Assembly: GCA_001626925.1 (NCBI GenBank)
Contig: LUOR01000047.1
Location: 1-57,792, forward strand
Direction of reading: 5' to 3'
Length of the DNA stretch: 57,792 nucleotides
Source: Moraxellaceae bacterium REDSEA-S32_B1
GTDB taxonomy: Bacteria; Pseudomonadota; Gammaproteobacteria; Pseudomonadales; Moraxellaceae
The notes beneath the pieces were generated by a model. The model was not told the DNA's origin. It searched no databases and was given only the letters and a program-made list of their open reading frames with translations. The first letter of the stretch is position 1; each line of letters begins with the position of its first letter. Both the position numbers and the translations under genes were made by a program. Positions 20,155 to 28,759 of this stretch are shown here, piece by piece.

Positions 20155-22869
20155 ATGGCTTTTTATAATGATACAGATAATTTAGAAACCAAAGAGTGGC
20201 AGGATGCGTTTGACTCCGTGATCGAAAATATGGGGACTGAACGTGCTGCATTTATTCTTAAAGCCTTGTATCAGCGAGCCATCGCCAAACATGTGCCAAT
20301 CCAACGCCTGAACACGCCTTATTTAAATACAATCTCTGTCGATGAACAACAGGCGATGCCTGGCGATCCTTACATGGAGCGTCGTATTCGTGCATTAATT
20401 CGTTGGAATGCGTTAGCGATGGTACTTCGTGCCAATAAAGTCGATGATCTCGGTGGACATTTAGCGACTTTTGCATCGAGCGCAACGCTTTATGATGTGG
20501 GGTTTAATCACTTTTTCCGTGCCAACAGTGACAGCTTCGGTGGAGACTTAATTTACTATCAAGGTCACTCTGCACCAGGGATTTATGCACGCTCATTTTT
20601 AGAAGGACGATTAACCGAAGATCAGCTGGAAAACTTTCGTCGTGAGGTTGATGGCAATGGCTTGTCGAGCTACCCACATCCTTATTTAATGCCTGAATAT
20701 TGGCAATTCCCAACGGTATCCATGGGTCTTGGTCCAATCATGTCGATTTATCAAGCGCATATTCAAAAATATTTGATGAATCGTGGCTTGATCAAAGAAG
20801 AAGACCGTAAAGTTTGGGCCTATCTTGGCGATGGTGAAATGGATGAACCTGAAAGCCTTGGTGCAATTTCACTGGCAGGTCGTGAAGGATTGGATAACCT
20901 GATCTGGGTCATTAACTGTAATCTCCAACGTCTGGATGGTCCCGTGCGTGGTAATGGCAAAATCATTCAAGAACTTGAGTCCATTTTCCGTGGCGCAGGT
21001 TGGCGTGTCATCAAAGTCATTTGGGGTCGCCATTGGGATCCTTTGTTAAATCAAGACGATTCAGGCGCGCTAAAAGCCGTGATGGAAGAAGCCGTAGATG
21101 GTGATTTCCAACGCTTCCAAGCCAAAGGCGGTGGCTATGCCCGTGAGCATTTCTTTGGGAAATATCCTGAAGCGAAAAAATTGGTCGAGCATTTAAGTGA
21201 TGAAGATATTGATGCGCTCAATCGTGGTGGTCACGATCCGTATAAAGTATACGCTGCTTATGCTGCTGCGATGCAAGGCAATGGTCAGCCGACGGTAATT
21301 TTGGCAAAAACAGTGAAAGGTTATGGGTTGTCAAATGAAGCCGAAAGTGTCAATAAAACGCATCAAATCAAAAAACTACCTGTAGAATCTTTAAAATACT
21401 TCCGCAATCGCTTTAATTTGCCATTTAGCGATGAGCAACTTCAAGAATTGCCATTTTTCCGACCAAGTGAAAACTCACCTGAAATCAAGTATATGAAGGC
21501 ACGCCGTGAAGCTTTAGGTGGTTATTTGCCTGCACGTCGCAGTGAAAGTGAAATTCTGCCAATCCCTGAGCTCAGTATTTTTGATGCAGTACTCAAAGGC
21601 AGCGGTGAAAAAGAGCTGTCCACCACCATGATGATGGTGCGTTTGATTTCTGCTTTACTCAAAGATAACGCCATTAAAGACCGTGTGGTACCGATCGTGC
21701 CTGACGAAGCACGTACTTTTGGTCTAGAAGGTATGTTCCGTCAACTTGGAATTTATGCGGCCAATGGACAGAACTACACACCTGAAGATAATGAACAGCT
21801 GATGAACTATCGTGAGGCCAAAGACGGTCACATGCTACAAGAGGGCATCAACGAAGCAGGTGCAATGAGTGCGTGGATTGCCTTGGCGACCAGTTATTCT
21901 AGCAACGACCTACCAATGATCCCAATGTACATGTATTACTCGATGTTTGGTTTCCAACGCATTGGCGATTTGGCATGGGCAGCGGGTGATGCACAAGCGC
22001 AAGGTTTCTTGCTCGGCGCAACGGCTGGACGCACCACATTGAATGGTGAAGGCTTACAACATCAAGATGGTCATTCTCACATTTTGGCTGCAACTATTCC
22101 AAACTGTGTTGCCTATGATCCATGTTTTGGTTATGAACTTGCAGTGATCGTACATGATGGCTTAAAACGCATGTATCAAGATCAAGAGCGTGTGTTCTAC
22201 TACCTCACCGTCATGAATGAAAATTACGAGCATCCTGCAATGTTAGAAGGCGCTGAAGAGGGTATTCGTCGTGGTATCTACCTGTTTGAAAAAGATGACA
22301 ATGCCACCGTTCAATTACTTGGCTCAGGTGTGATTCTGCGTGAAGTGATCAAAGCCGCTAAAATCTTGCGTGAAGAATACCAAATTCATAGCAATGTTTG
22401 GAGTGTGACGAGCTTTAACGAATTGGCTCGTGACGGCATGGCATGTGAAGAATACAACCGCAATCACCCGCTCAGCGACGAACCTAAAGAAAGCTGGCTT
22501 TCCCAGCAGATGCGTCCATATCATGGTACGGTCGTCGCAGCGACTGACCATATGCGCATGTATAGCGAGCAGATTCGTCCATATTTACCTGACAATCGTC
22601 CTTATGCCACCCTCGGTACAGACGGCTATGGTCGCTCAGATACCCGAGAAAAACTGCGTAGCTACTTCGAAGTAGATGCCGCACATATCGTTGTTGCCAC
22701 GCTTAAACAGCTCGCTGACGAAGGTGAAGTGGATAATCGTTTGGTTAAAGATGCAATTACCAGCTTTGAAATTGACGTGGATCGCCCAATTGCTTGGCAA
22801 CCTCAAGATCACGCTAAAATCAAACCAGTTGCTGAATACGTTGAACCAACATCAAAAGAGGAGAAATAA
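20155..22869 (+). CDS. aceE: Pyruvate dehydrogenase E1 component (homodimeric type)
   Basis: 904 residues from ATG 20155, which follows GAGGAAAATC; an in-frame GTG at 20137 lacks such a site. It decarboxylates pyruvate and passes the acetyl group to lipoyl-E2. The single-chain E1 is typical of proteobacteria (E. coli 887). The thiamine diphosphate motif runs from GDGEMDEPES to NLQRLDGPV. Also seen: VDGNGLSSYPHPYLMPEYW, AKTVKGYGL, GAMSAWIALATSYS and the C-terminal LGTDGYGRSDTREKLRSYFE. It is followed two bases later by aceF, one operon. No lpd is next to it, so E3 must come from elsewhere. Confidence 0.98.
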   Translation: MAFYNDTDNLETKEWQDAFDSVIENMGTERAAFILKALYQRAIAKHVPIQRLNTPYLNTISVDEQQAMPGDPYMERRIRALIRWNALAMVLRANKVDDLGGHLATFASSATLYDVGFNHFFRANSDSFGGDLIYYQGHSAPGIYARSFLEGRLTEDQLENFRREVDGNGLSSYPHPYLMPEYWQFPTVSMGLGPIMSIYQAHIQKYLMNRGLIKEEDRKVWAYLGDGEMDEPESLGAISLAGREGLDNLIWVINCNLQRLDGPVRGNGKIIQELESIFRGAGWRVIKVIWGRHWDPLLNQDDSGALKAVMEEAVDGDFQRFQAKGGGYAREHFFGKYPEAKKLVEHLSDEDIDALNRGGHDPYKVYAAYAAAMQGNGQPTVILAKTVKGYGLSNEAESVNKTHQIKKLPVESLKYFRNRFNLPFSDEQLQELPFFRPSENSPEIKYMKARREALGGYLPARRSESEILPIPELSIFDAVLKGSGEKELSTTMMMVRLISALLKDNAIKDRVVPIVPDEARTFGLEGMFRQLGIYAANGQNYTPEDNEQLMNYREAKDGHMLQEGINEAGAMSAWIALATSYSSNDLPMIPMYMYYSMFGFQRIGDLAWAAGDAQAQGFLLGATAGRTTLNGEGLQHQDGHSHILAATIPNCVAYDPCFGYELAVIVHDGLKRMYQDQERVFYYLTVMNENYEHPAMLEGAEEGIRRGIYLFEKDDNATVQLLGSGVILREVIKAAKILREEYQIHSNVWSVTSFNELARDGMACEEYNRNHPLSDEPKESWLSQQMRPYHGTVVAATDHMRMYSEQIRPYLPDNRPYATLGTDGYGRSDTREKLRSYFEVDAAHIVVATLKQLADEGEVDNRLVKDAITSFEIDVDRPIAWQPQDHAKIKPVAEYVEPTSKEEK

Positions 22870-22871
22870 TC

Positions 22872-24557
22872 ATGCAAATCATTACTCCTGATATTGGTGT
22901 GGAACAAGCGCAAGTCACTGAGATTTTAGTCAAAGTCGGTGATCAGATTGCTGAAAATGACAGTATTTTGGTTTTAGAATCGGACAAAGCCTCAGTCGAA
23001 GTGCCGAGCACTGCCAAAGGTACAGTGAAATCCATTTCGGTCAATGTTGGCGATACAGTCAAAGAAGGCACACTTTTGATTGAACTGGAAGCTGGAGAGT
23101 CATCAGAAGCGAGCGAGCAATCTGCAACTAAAGCTGATGCAACGCCTGAAAGCACAGCACCGTCAACTGACGATGCAAAAGTAGAAGTAGCTCCTGCAAA
23201 AGAAGCATCTCAGGCAGACGCACCGTCTGAAAGTCGTGAAATCGAACTGAAAGTCCCAGATATTGGCGTGGAGAAAGCCTCGGTTGCCGAAGTCTTGGTC
23301 AAAGTCGGTGATGTCATTGCCGAGGACGATAGCATTATCGTGGTGGAGTCGGATAAAGCCACTGTCGAAGTGCCAAGTACTGCCAGTGGTGAAGTGCTCT
23401 CGATCGCTGTTAAAGCTGGCGATATGGTGAAAGAAGGCGTGTTGATGTTGATGGTAAAATCAAAATCAGGCGCAGGTGCACAAAGTAGCGAGAATACGAG
23501 CACAACAGAAGCGCAAAAGCCTTCTGAAGAAAAGGCACAAACGACCTCTGCTGAAAAACCACAGGCAGAATCTGCGCCAGCAACGTCATCTAGTACTGAA
23601 CAAGGCACAAGCACCGCAAAACTCACTGATGCTGAAATCGAAGCCAACGCCAAAGTTTATGCAGGACCTGCGGTACGTCAAATGGCACGTCAACTCGGCG
23701 TCGTGCTCAGCCAAGTCAAAGCAACGGGTTCAAATGACCGCATCCTGAAAGAAGATGTTTATGCTTATGTTAAAGATCGTTTAAATACATCGTCACCGTC
23801 AGGAGGCGCTACTGGTGTAGCACAAGCCTCAGGCTTACCAAAAATACCATGTTTTGATGATTATGGTGGTGGTGAAGTCAAAGCAATGACTCGCTTGCAA
23901 CAAGTATCCGTGCCACAGCTGTCTTTAAATAATTTTATTCCTCAAGTGACGCAGTTTGATCTTGCAGATATTACCGAACTAGAAGCATGGCGGAATGAAC
24001 TCAAAGCTGATTTTAAGAAACGTGGTATCAGTTTGACGATTTTGGCATTTATTGCAAAAGTAGTTGCGCATTTGCTCAAGCAAGAGCCGTATTTTGCTGG
24101 TCATCTTGCCGATGATCAAAAATCAGTGTTATTACGCAATGAAATTCATATGGGTATTGCGGTAGCAACGGACGATGGTTTGACCGTGCCTGTGCTACGT
24201 AATCCTGATCTGAAGTCGATTGCGCAAATCGCCACCGAGCTTGCTGAACTCAGCCAAAAAGCACGTGATAAGAAGCTCGCACCGAAAGATTTGCAAGGTG
24301 CAAACTTCACCATCACCAGTCTAGGCAGTATCGGCGGTACAGCATTTACACCACTGGTCAATTGGCCACAAGTTGCGATTCTCGGGATTTCACCTGCGAC
24401 CATGCAACCTGTTTGGGATGGACAGCAGTTCCAACCCAAGCTAATGCTACCATTGTCACTGTCTTATGATCATCGTGTGATTAATGGTGCTGATGCCGCA
24501 AGATTTACCTATAAATTGACTAAGTTATTGCACGATATCCGTTCAATATTGTTGTAA
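22872..24557 (+). CDS. aceF: Pyruvate dehydrogenase E2, dihydrolipoamide acetyltransferase
   Basis: 561 residues. Two lipoyl domains (about 1-75 and 122-196) carry the lipoylated lysines K39 and K162 in ESDKA, joined by Ala/Glu/Ser-rich flexible linkers. The E1/E3-binding domain (about 264-300, YAGPAVRQMARQLGVVLSQV) is followed by the catalytic core to the C-terminus. The active-site motif reads DHRVINGADAA, with Asn where E. coli has Asp. I recall the same Asn in Azotobacter E2p, so it is probably active. E. coli has three lipoyl domains, this has two. It is translationally close to aceE (AGAGGAGAAATAATC site). Confidence 0.97.
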   Translation: MQIITPDIGVEQAQVTEILVKVGDQIAENDSILVLESDKASVEVPSTAKGTVKSISVNVGDTVKEGTLLIELEAGESSEASEQSATKADATPESTAPSTDDAKVEVAPAKEASQADAPSESREIELKVPDIGVEKASVAEVLVKVGDVIAEDDSIIVVESDKATVEVPSTASGEVLSIAVKAGDMVKEGVLMLMVKSKSGAGAQSSENTSTTEAQKPSEEKAQTTSAEKPQAESAPATSSSTEQGTSTAKLTDAEIEANAKVYAGPAVRQMARQLGVVLSQVKATGSNDRILKEDVYAYVKDRLNTSSPSGGATGVAQASGLPKIPCFDDYGGGEVKAMTRLQQVSVPQLSLNNFIPQVTQFDLADITELEAWRNELKADFKKRGISLTILAFIAKVVAHLLKQEPYFAGHLADDQKSVLLRNEIHMGIAVATDDGLTVPVLRNPDLKSIAQIATELAELSQKARDKKLAPKDLQGANFTITSLGSIGGTAFTPLVNWPQVAILGISPATMQPVWDGQQFQPKLMLPLSLSYDHRVINGADAARFTYKLTKLLHDIRSILL

Positions 24558-24597
24558 TTCGATCAACGCAGAAACTTAAACTGTTTTTCATGTGATA

Positions 24598-24798
24598 AGA
24601 AAAAAGCCTTAAGACGAATCTTAAGGCTTTTTTGAGTTGCTTGTGATTAGTGCGAATGTCCTTTCGCTTGGTGCTTCACAGCACTGTTATCAAGAAACGT
24701 CCTGTTTCTATTTCATTTATCAATGAGTAATCCATTTACTCTATTGCTTCACAGCAAGTCTTTTTATCACAGACATCCTGTCTGTTGATGTGATCATT
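24598..24798 (-). ncRNA. Putative CsrA/RsmA-sequestering small RNA (RsmY/RsmZ/CsrB-like)
   Basis: Read on the minus strand, this roughly 200-nt gene-free segment folds into a chain of short perfect hairpins. Four have GGA in the loop: 24769-24785 (loop AGGAT), 24725-24741 (ATGGA), 24693-24709 (AGGAC) and 24652-24667 (AGGACA). Between them are two near-identical hairpins with loop GTGA (24744-24757, 24671-24684). A(N)GGA in hairpin loops is the CsrA/RsmA recognition site, and arrays of it define CsrB/RsmY/RsmZ sponge RNAs. The segment ends in the terminator at 24600-24633 and starts below a GacA-type box and a -10. The function is inferred, not shown; the start point is estimated from the -10. 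Confidence 0.8.
24600..24633. terminator. Bidirectional terminator between aceF and the small RNA
   Basis: Perfect 15-bp arms (24600-24614 and 24619-24633) around CGAA, with A run on one side and T run on the other. It ends aceEF on the plus strand and the putative sponge RNA on the minus strand. Confidence 0.95.
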
Positions 24799-24804
24799 TT
24801 ATAA

Positions 24805-24810
24805 ATTGTA
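24805..24810 (-). promoter_or_regulatory. Candidate -10 of the small RNA promoter
   Basis: Minus-strand TACAAT, with TATAAA following a few bases later as an alternative. No good -35 hexamer is present at 17 bases, as expected for a promoter that depends on an activator. Confidence 0.55.
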
Positions 24811-24844
24811 CTCAATGACAGAAAGCCTACATCTACGCCAAAAG

Positions 24845-24864
24845 TTGTAAGTGATTTCTTACAA
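24845..24864. promoter_or_regulatory. GacA-type upstream activating sequence
   Basis: TTGTAAGTGATTTCTTACAA: perfect 7-bp inverted arms around 6 bases, an exact match to the TGTAAG-N6-CTTACA box bound by the response regulator GacA upstream of rsmX/Y/Z in Pseudomonas. Its centre lies about 57 bases before the predicted start of the minus-strand small RNA. Confidence 0.88.
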
Positions 24865-24938
24865 AGTTTAAAAATAGTTGCATAACTTATTGCTGATTTG
24901 GCTTAAGATAATTACATCAAATAACACGAAGACTAATC

Positions 24939-26414
24939 ATGCCTGCTTTTGAAATTGGTTTACTCACACCACAAATCGTTTGGCGACATTTTCAAACCTT
25001 ATGCAATATTCCACGTCCATCAAAACATGAGCAGGTTTTGCGTGACTATCTTCAGCAGTGGGCAATACAACGAGGCTTGGAAACGCAAGTCGATGACATT
25101 GGCAATCTCGTGATTCGAAAACCTGCAAGCGAAGGTATGGAAAATGCGATTCCTGTCATTCTGCAAGGTCATCTCGATATGGTCACACAAGTCAATCGAG
25201 ATACAGCACATGACTTTCTACGTGATCCCATTCAGCCAGTGATCGAAGAGGGTTGGCTCATTGCAAAACATACGACCTTGGGTGCTGATAATGGGATTGG
25301 TGTCGCACTGGCTTTGGCTGTACTTGAATCAGACGATTTTGCACATGGATCAATCGAAGTACTGCTTACTGTCGATGAAGAAGCAGGGATGAGTGGGGCT
25401 CGGTTTCTATCGCCAGATATTTTAACAGGACAATGGCTGATCAATATTGATACTGAACAATGGGGTGAGTTGTATTTGGGCTGTGCAGGGAGTCAGGATG
25501 TTGAAGTCGATCAAACTGCTCAGTTTATCGAAGCACCACCAAATTTAGCATTTTATGATATTCAAATCTTCGGACTGAAAGGTGGACATTCTGGGCTAGA
25601 TATCCATGAGGGGCGGGGCAACGCCAATGTGATTTTGGCGAAATTTTTATCTGAATACCTGCACAATCTAGATGGTCATTTAATCTCTATGCAGGGTGGC
25701 ACAGCACGTAATGCCATTGCAAGAGAAGCCTCTGCAACTATTGCGATTCCAACCAATCAATTTGAAAACTTACAAAAGGCTATATTCAATACAGAATGCA
25801 AATGGCGAGAGAAACTACAAAATGTAGATGATGATCTGCATATCCAAATTCAGAAATCTACGCAAAATCATCAATACATTTTAGAAGAAGAACAGCAAAA
25901 TCATTGGCTTCAAGCTTTAGCCATTTGCCCTTATGGTGTAAGCAAATTTAGCCAAACGATTCCTGATATTGTTGAAACCTCGAATAATATTGGTGTGGTT
26001 AAAGTCAATCAAAACGGTCTGCGTGCTTCCATTATGGTTCGCTCTTTAATTAATTCAGATGCTTCAGCTTTGGCAGAACGCATTCAACAGCACTTTATCA
26101 ACCACAATCTTCAAGCGACTTTAGCACCTCTTGTTTCAGGATGGACGCCAAATCCAAGTTCCCAAGCCTTAGTCTGCTTGCAACAAGCCTACCGAGATGT
26201 ATTTGGCGTCGAAGCAAAACATAAAGTGATTCATGCAGGATTGGAGTGTGGCATCATTGCAGAGCATTATCCGCATTTAGAAATGGTCTCTTTTGGTCCA
26301 GATATCCGTGGCGCACATGCACCTGGAGAAAGGGTAAATATTGAAACCGTTGAAAAGTGTTGGAACTTGCTCAAATCTGCATTGGGATCTGTGCCATCAA
26401 AGCAAGCGTTTTAA
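24939..26414 (+). CDS. pepD: Aminoacyl-histidine dipeptidase PepD (M20 family)
   Basis: 491 residues (E. coli 485). A cytosolic di-zinc dipeptidase acting on X-His dipeptides such as carnosine. Motifs: IPRPSKHEQVLRDYL, the metal site VILQGHLDMVTQVN (about 68-81, His and Asp), HTTLGADNGIGVALALAVL (about 108-126), LLTVDEEAGMSGARFL with the catalytic Glu pair (about 143-158), GLKGGHSGLDIHEGRGNAN, and the C-terminal HAGLECGIIAEHYP and GPDIRGAHAPGERVNIETV. Its promoter region overlaps the GacA box of the divergent small RNA, which could couple the two. A parS-like site lies eight bases after the stop codon. Confidence 0.95.
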   Translation: MPAFEIGLLTPQIVWRHFQTLCNIPRPSKHEQVLRDYLQQWAIQRGLETQVDDIGNLVIRKPASEGMENAIPVILQGHLDMVTQVNRDTAHDFLRDPIQPVIEEGWLIAKHTTLGADNGIGVALALAVLESDDFAHGSIEVLLTVDEEAGMSGARFLSPDILTGQWLINIDTEQWGELYLGCAGSQDVEVDQTAQFIEAPPNLAFYDIQIFGLKGGHSGLDIHEGRGNANVILAKFLSEYLHNLDGHLISMQGGTARNAIAREASATIAIPTNQFENLQKAIFNTECKWREKLQNVDDDLHIQIQKSTQNHQYILEEEQQNHWLQALAICPYGVSKFSQTIPDIVETSNNIGVVKVNQNGLRASIMVRSLINSDASALAERIQQHFINHNLQATLAPLVSGWTPNPSSQALVCLQQAYRDVFGVEAKHKVIHAGLECGIIAEHYPHLEMVSFGPDIRGAHAPGERVNIETVEKCWNLLKSALGSVPSKQAF

Positions 26415-26421
26415 TTGAATT

Positions 26422-26437
26422 GTTTCACGTGGAACAC
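26422..26437. promoter_or_regulatory. parS-like ParB-binding site
   Basis: TGTTTCACGTGGAACA: matches the 16-bp parS consensus TGTTNCACGTGAAACA when read in either direction. It lies between convergent pepD and purK. Confidence 0.85.
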
Positions 26438-26501
26438 ATGACTGCATTTGAATGTTTAATCGCTTTTATACGATTGAGCGCTTTAAAGCCAAATTTTAGT
26501 C

Positions 26502-26533
26502 AAAAAAAAACGGCAACAGGGGTGTGTTACCGT
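26502..26533 (-). terminator. Rho-independent terminator of purEK
   Basis: Minus strand ACGGTAACA, loop, TGTTGCCGT (one G-U) followed by nine T. Located 115 bases beyond the purK stop. Confidence 0.85.
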
Positions 26534-26647
26534 ATAAAACCAAAAAAGGGATTTTACGCTTTGCATTATATCGCAAAAATGAGATTTTACAATACAAATT
26601 ATAAAAATATTTTCAATTAGATCACATTATTATCAAATGAGTGTGAA

Positions 26648-27778
26648 TTAAAACTGTATTTGCATGGTTGCATCAAGTGCCAATGGCTCAGGTAAAATCA
26701 CCGAAAGTTTACGACACAGTGCGGTCAATTCATCACTCGAATTTGGTGTAAGCGTGATATGTCCTAACTTACGGCCTTCCCGTTCAGACTTATCATAAAG
26801 ATGTAGATGGGCACTGTCTAAAGCGAGAATGAGTGCTGAATTTGGATGCTGAGAAATAATATTGACCATCACCGTTGGTCGGATCGTTTTGGTTGACCCG
26901 AGTGGTAAGCCTGCAACTGCACGAATATGATTTTCAAATTGTGAGCATACCGAACCTTCGATAGACCAATGTCCCGAATTATGCACACGTGGCGCCATTT
27001 CATTGGCAAACATGCCTTGTTCAGTGACAAACAGCTCAAGGGTTAGCACACCAACATAGTCCAAATGATTGAGCAAGCGAGTAATATAGTCTTCTGCGAT
27101 TGGCTGAAGATGCAAGCTATTCGGCGCAGGGACGATCGAATGCGACAAAATGCCATGATGATGGTGATTTTCTGCCAGATCCCATGTTCGCACTTCACCG
27201 TCTTGACCACGCACCGCAATGATCGAAACTTCACGGTTAAACTGTACAAAACTTTCGGCAATCAATGATTTGGCAGTTCCCAGCTCATCCCAAGCTTCTC
27301 CTATTTGCGCTTCATTTTTGAGGACAAATTGACCTTTGCCATCATAGCCACCTGTGGCGGTTTTAAGCACAATCGGGAAACCTAAATCACTTACGGCTTG
27401 CTGTAAACTTTCTAAACTATCCACTGCACGATAAGGCGCAACAGGAATGTCTAGTTCATCAAATAAAGATTTTTCCAGCAAACGATTTTGCGCAATCGCT
27501 AAAGCCTGACGTGGGGGATAAATTTGCTTAGATTGAATGAGCTGATCAACAGCTGTAAGTGGCGTATTTTCAAACTCAAGACTAAACACATCAGCACTTT
27601 GAATGAATTTTTCTAAACCATTTTCTTCTTGGCTAGATATCACTTGACCCAAAATTGCAGAAGGGCAATCTGTACTTGCTTCTAAAAAGGTACATTGAAT
27701 ATTCAATGGCAAAGCGGCTTGAGCCATCATCCGACCCAGCTGACCACCACCAAAAATACCGATTGTCGTATTCGCCAT
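26648..27778 (-). CDS. purK: 5-(carboxyamino)imidazole ribonucleotide synthase
   Basis: 376 residues from ATG 27778. The frame is open 72 codons further upstream but only by overlapping purE, and MANTTIGIFGGGQLGRMMAQ is the family's true N-terminus. An ATP-grasp enzyme that carboxylates AIR to N5-CAIR in purine synthesis. Seen: the GGGQLGRM loop, FPIVLKTATGGYDGKGQFVL (ATP-grasp), EVSIIAVRGQDGEV, and NEMAPRVHNSGHWSIEGSVC with the metal ligands. It starts four bases after purE, so the two form an operon carrying out consecutive steps. Confidence 0.97.
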   Translation of the reverse strand: MANTTIGIFGGGQLGRMMAQAALPLNIQCTFLEASTDCPSAILGQVISSQEENGLEKFIQSADVFSLEFENTPLTAVDQLIQSKQIYPPRQALAIAQNRLLEKSLFDELDIPVAPYRAVDSLESLQQAVSDLGFPIVLKTATGGYDGKGQFVLKNEAQIGEAWDELGTAKSLIAESFVQFNREVSIIAVRGQDGEVRTWDLAENHHHHGILSHSIVPAPNSLHLQPIAEDYITRLLNHLDYVGVLTLELFVTEQGMFANEMAPRVHNSGHWSIEGSVCSQFENHIRAVAGLPLGSTKTIRPTVMVNIISQHPNSALILALDSAHLHLYDKSEREGRKLGHITLTPNSSDELTALCRKLSVILPEPLALDATMQIQF

Positions 27779-27782
27779 GAGA

Positions 27783-28298
27783 TTAAACCTGTCCAGGAAT
27801 GTTTTTACTTGCAACTTTTTCTGTTTGTGCGGTGCGAAAATCAGCGACATTTTTAGCAATGTCGGTACGCTGTAAACCGACAATTTGCGCTGCCATGATC
27901 GCCGCATTGGTCGCACCTGCAGGACCAATCGCCAAAGTGCCAACCGCAATACCCGCAGGCATTTGTACGATAGAAAGCAGAGAATCCACACCATTTAAAA
28001 TCGATGATTTCACAGGCACACCAAGTACAGGCAAATCGGTCTTGGCTGCACACATCCCTGGGAGATGTGCCGCACCACCCGCACCTGCGATAATCACTTG
28101 AATACCACGCTCACGTGCACTTTCAGCATATTCAAACAAGCGGTCTGGCGTGCGATGCGCAGACACCACTTCCGCCTCAAAAGGCACATTGAGCTGTTTC
28201 AACATATTTGCCGTGTGCTCAAGTGTCGCCCAATCAGATTGAGAGCCCATAATAATCCCAACTAAAGGCTGAGCATCGGTAGTGTTGATCGCATTCAT
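27783..28298 (-). CDS. purE: N5-carboxyaminoimidazole ribonucleotide mutase
   Basis: 171 residues from ATG 28298, which has GGAA eight bases upstream; ATG 28304 is also possible. A further 37 codons of open frame upstream look non-coding (hydrophobic, no ribosome site). PurE moves the carboxylate of N5-CAIR to C4 of the imidazole. Conserved [52 protein letters not shown] and [20 protein letters not shown] are all present. The length fits the bacterial class I octamer (about 165). First gene of purE-purK. Confidence 0.97.
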   Translation of the reverse strand: MNAINTTDAQPLVGIIMGSQSDWATLEHTANMLKQLNVPFEAEVVSAHRTPDRLFEYAESARERGIQVIIAGAGGAAHLPGMCAAKTDLPVLGVPVKSSILNGVDSLLSIVQMPAGIAVGTLAIGPAGATNAAIMAAQIVGLQRTDIAKNVADFRTAQTEKVASKNIPGQV

Positions 28299-28304
28299 TG
28301 GCAT

Positions 28305-28759
28305 AGTTCCGCTAAGTGATGACGAAAAGTAAAAATTCAGAATGGTCAAAGCATTAAATTCAAACGACCAAACCAAAAATGAAAATAAGAAACTGCATAT
28401 TATAGCGATTTTCATATCGAAACCAAAATTGAAATACGACGTTTAAATTTAAAAAGTCTGTGGAAAGAAAGTATAAGGTCTAGCGAATAAATTTAAATTT
28501 GTGGATAACCCTTTAGTGTAAATATTATTTTTCATTATTAATTCAATAGATTAAACTGTGGACAAGTCTGTGCACAACTTTAAAAATCATCTAAAGCAGC
28601 TTCAAAAAGTCCATTTTTTAAAGATTCAAAACATGCATCCGAAATTTTGAATTGACGTAGAATCGCACAAAAATTTTTAAAGCGAAAGTAAAATGAAAGG
28701 CTTTCCGACGAATGAAATTCATCACAATAATTAAGATTAAGTTTTTGATAAATTTAAAA
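28305..28759. other. Intergenic region with a DnaA-box cluster
   Basis: 455 bases without a gene, upstream of purE. AT-rich blocks of AAATTTAAATTT type surround a perfect DnaA box TGTGGATAA (28500-28508). Three weaker boxes lie close: TGTGGAAAG 28459-28467, TGTGGACAA 28558-28566 and TGTGCACAA 28569-28577. All four have the same orientation. It must also hold the purE promoter. Confidence 0.65.

Noticed and set aside
22943..23653. Long antisense open frames opposite aceF and other genes
   Set aside because: They mirror the codon pattern of the real genes, have no ribosome sites and no family resemblance.
24661..24785. Repeated TGCTTCACAGCA units as a CRISPR or tandem repeat
   Set aside because: The repeated units are hairpins with different stems and unequal spacing; no 28-37 nt direct repeat exists.
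27779..27994. 72-codon N-terminal extension of purK
   Set aside because: It overlaps purE in another frame and the family starts at MANTTIGIFGGGQLG.
28299..28415. 37-codon N-terminal extension of purE with a hydrophobic start
   Set aside because: No ribosome site and not conserved in the PurE family. The residues come from AT-rich leader DNA.
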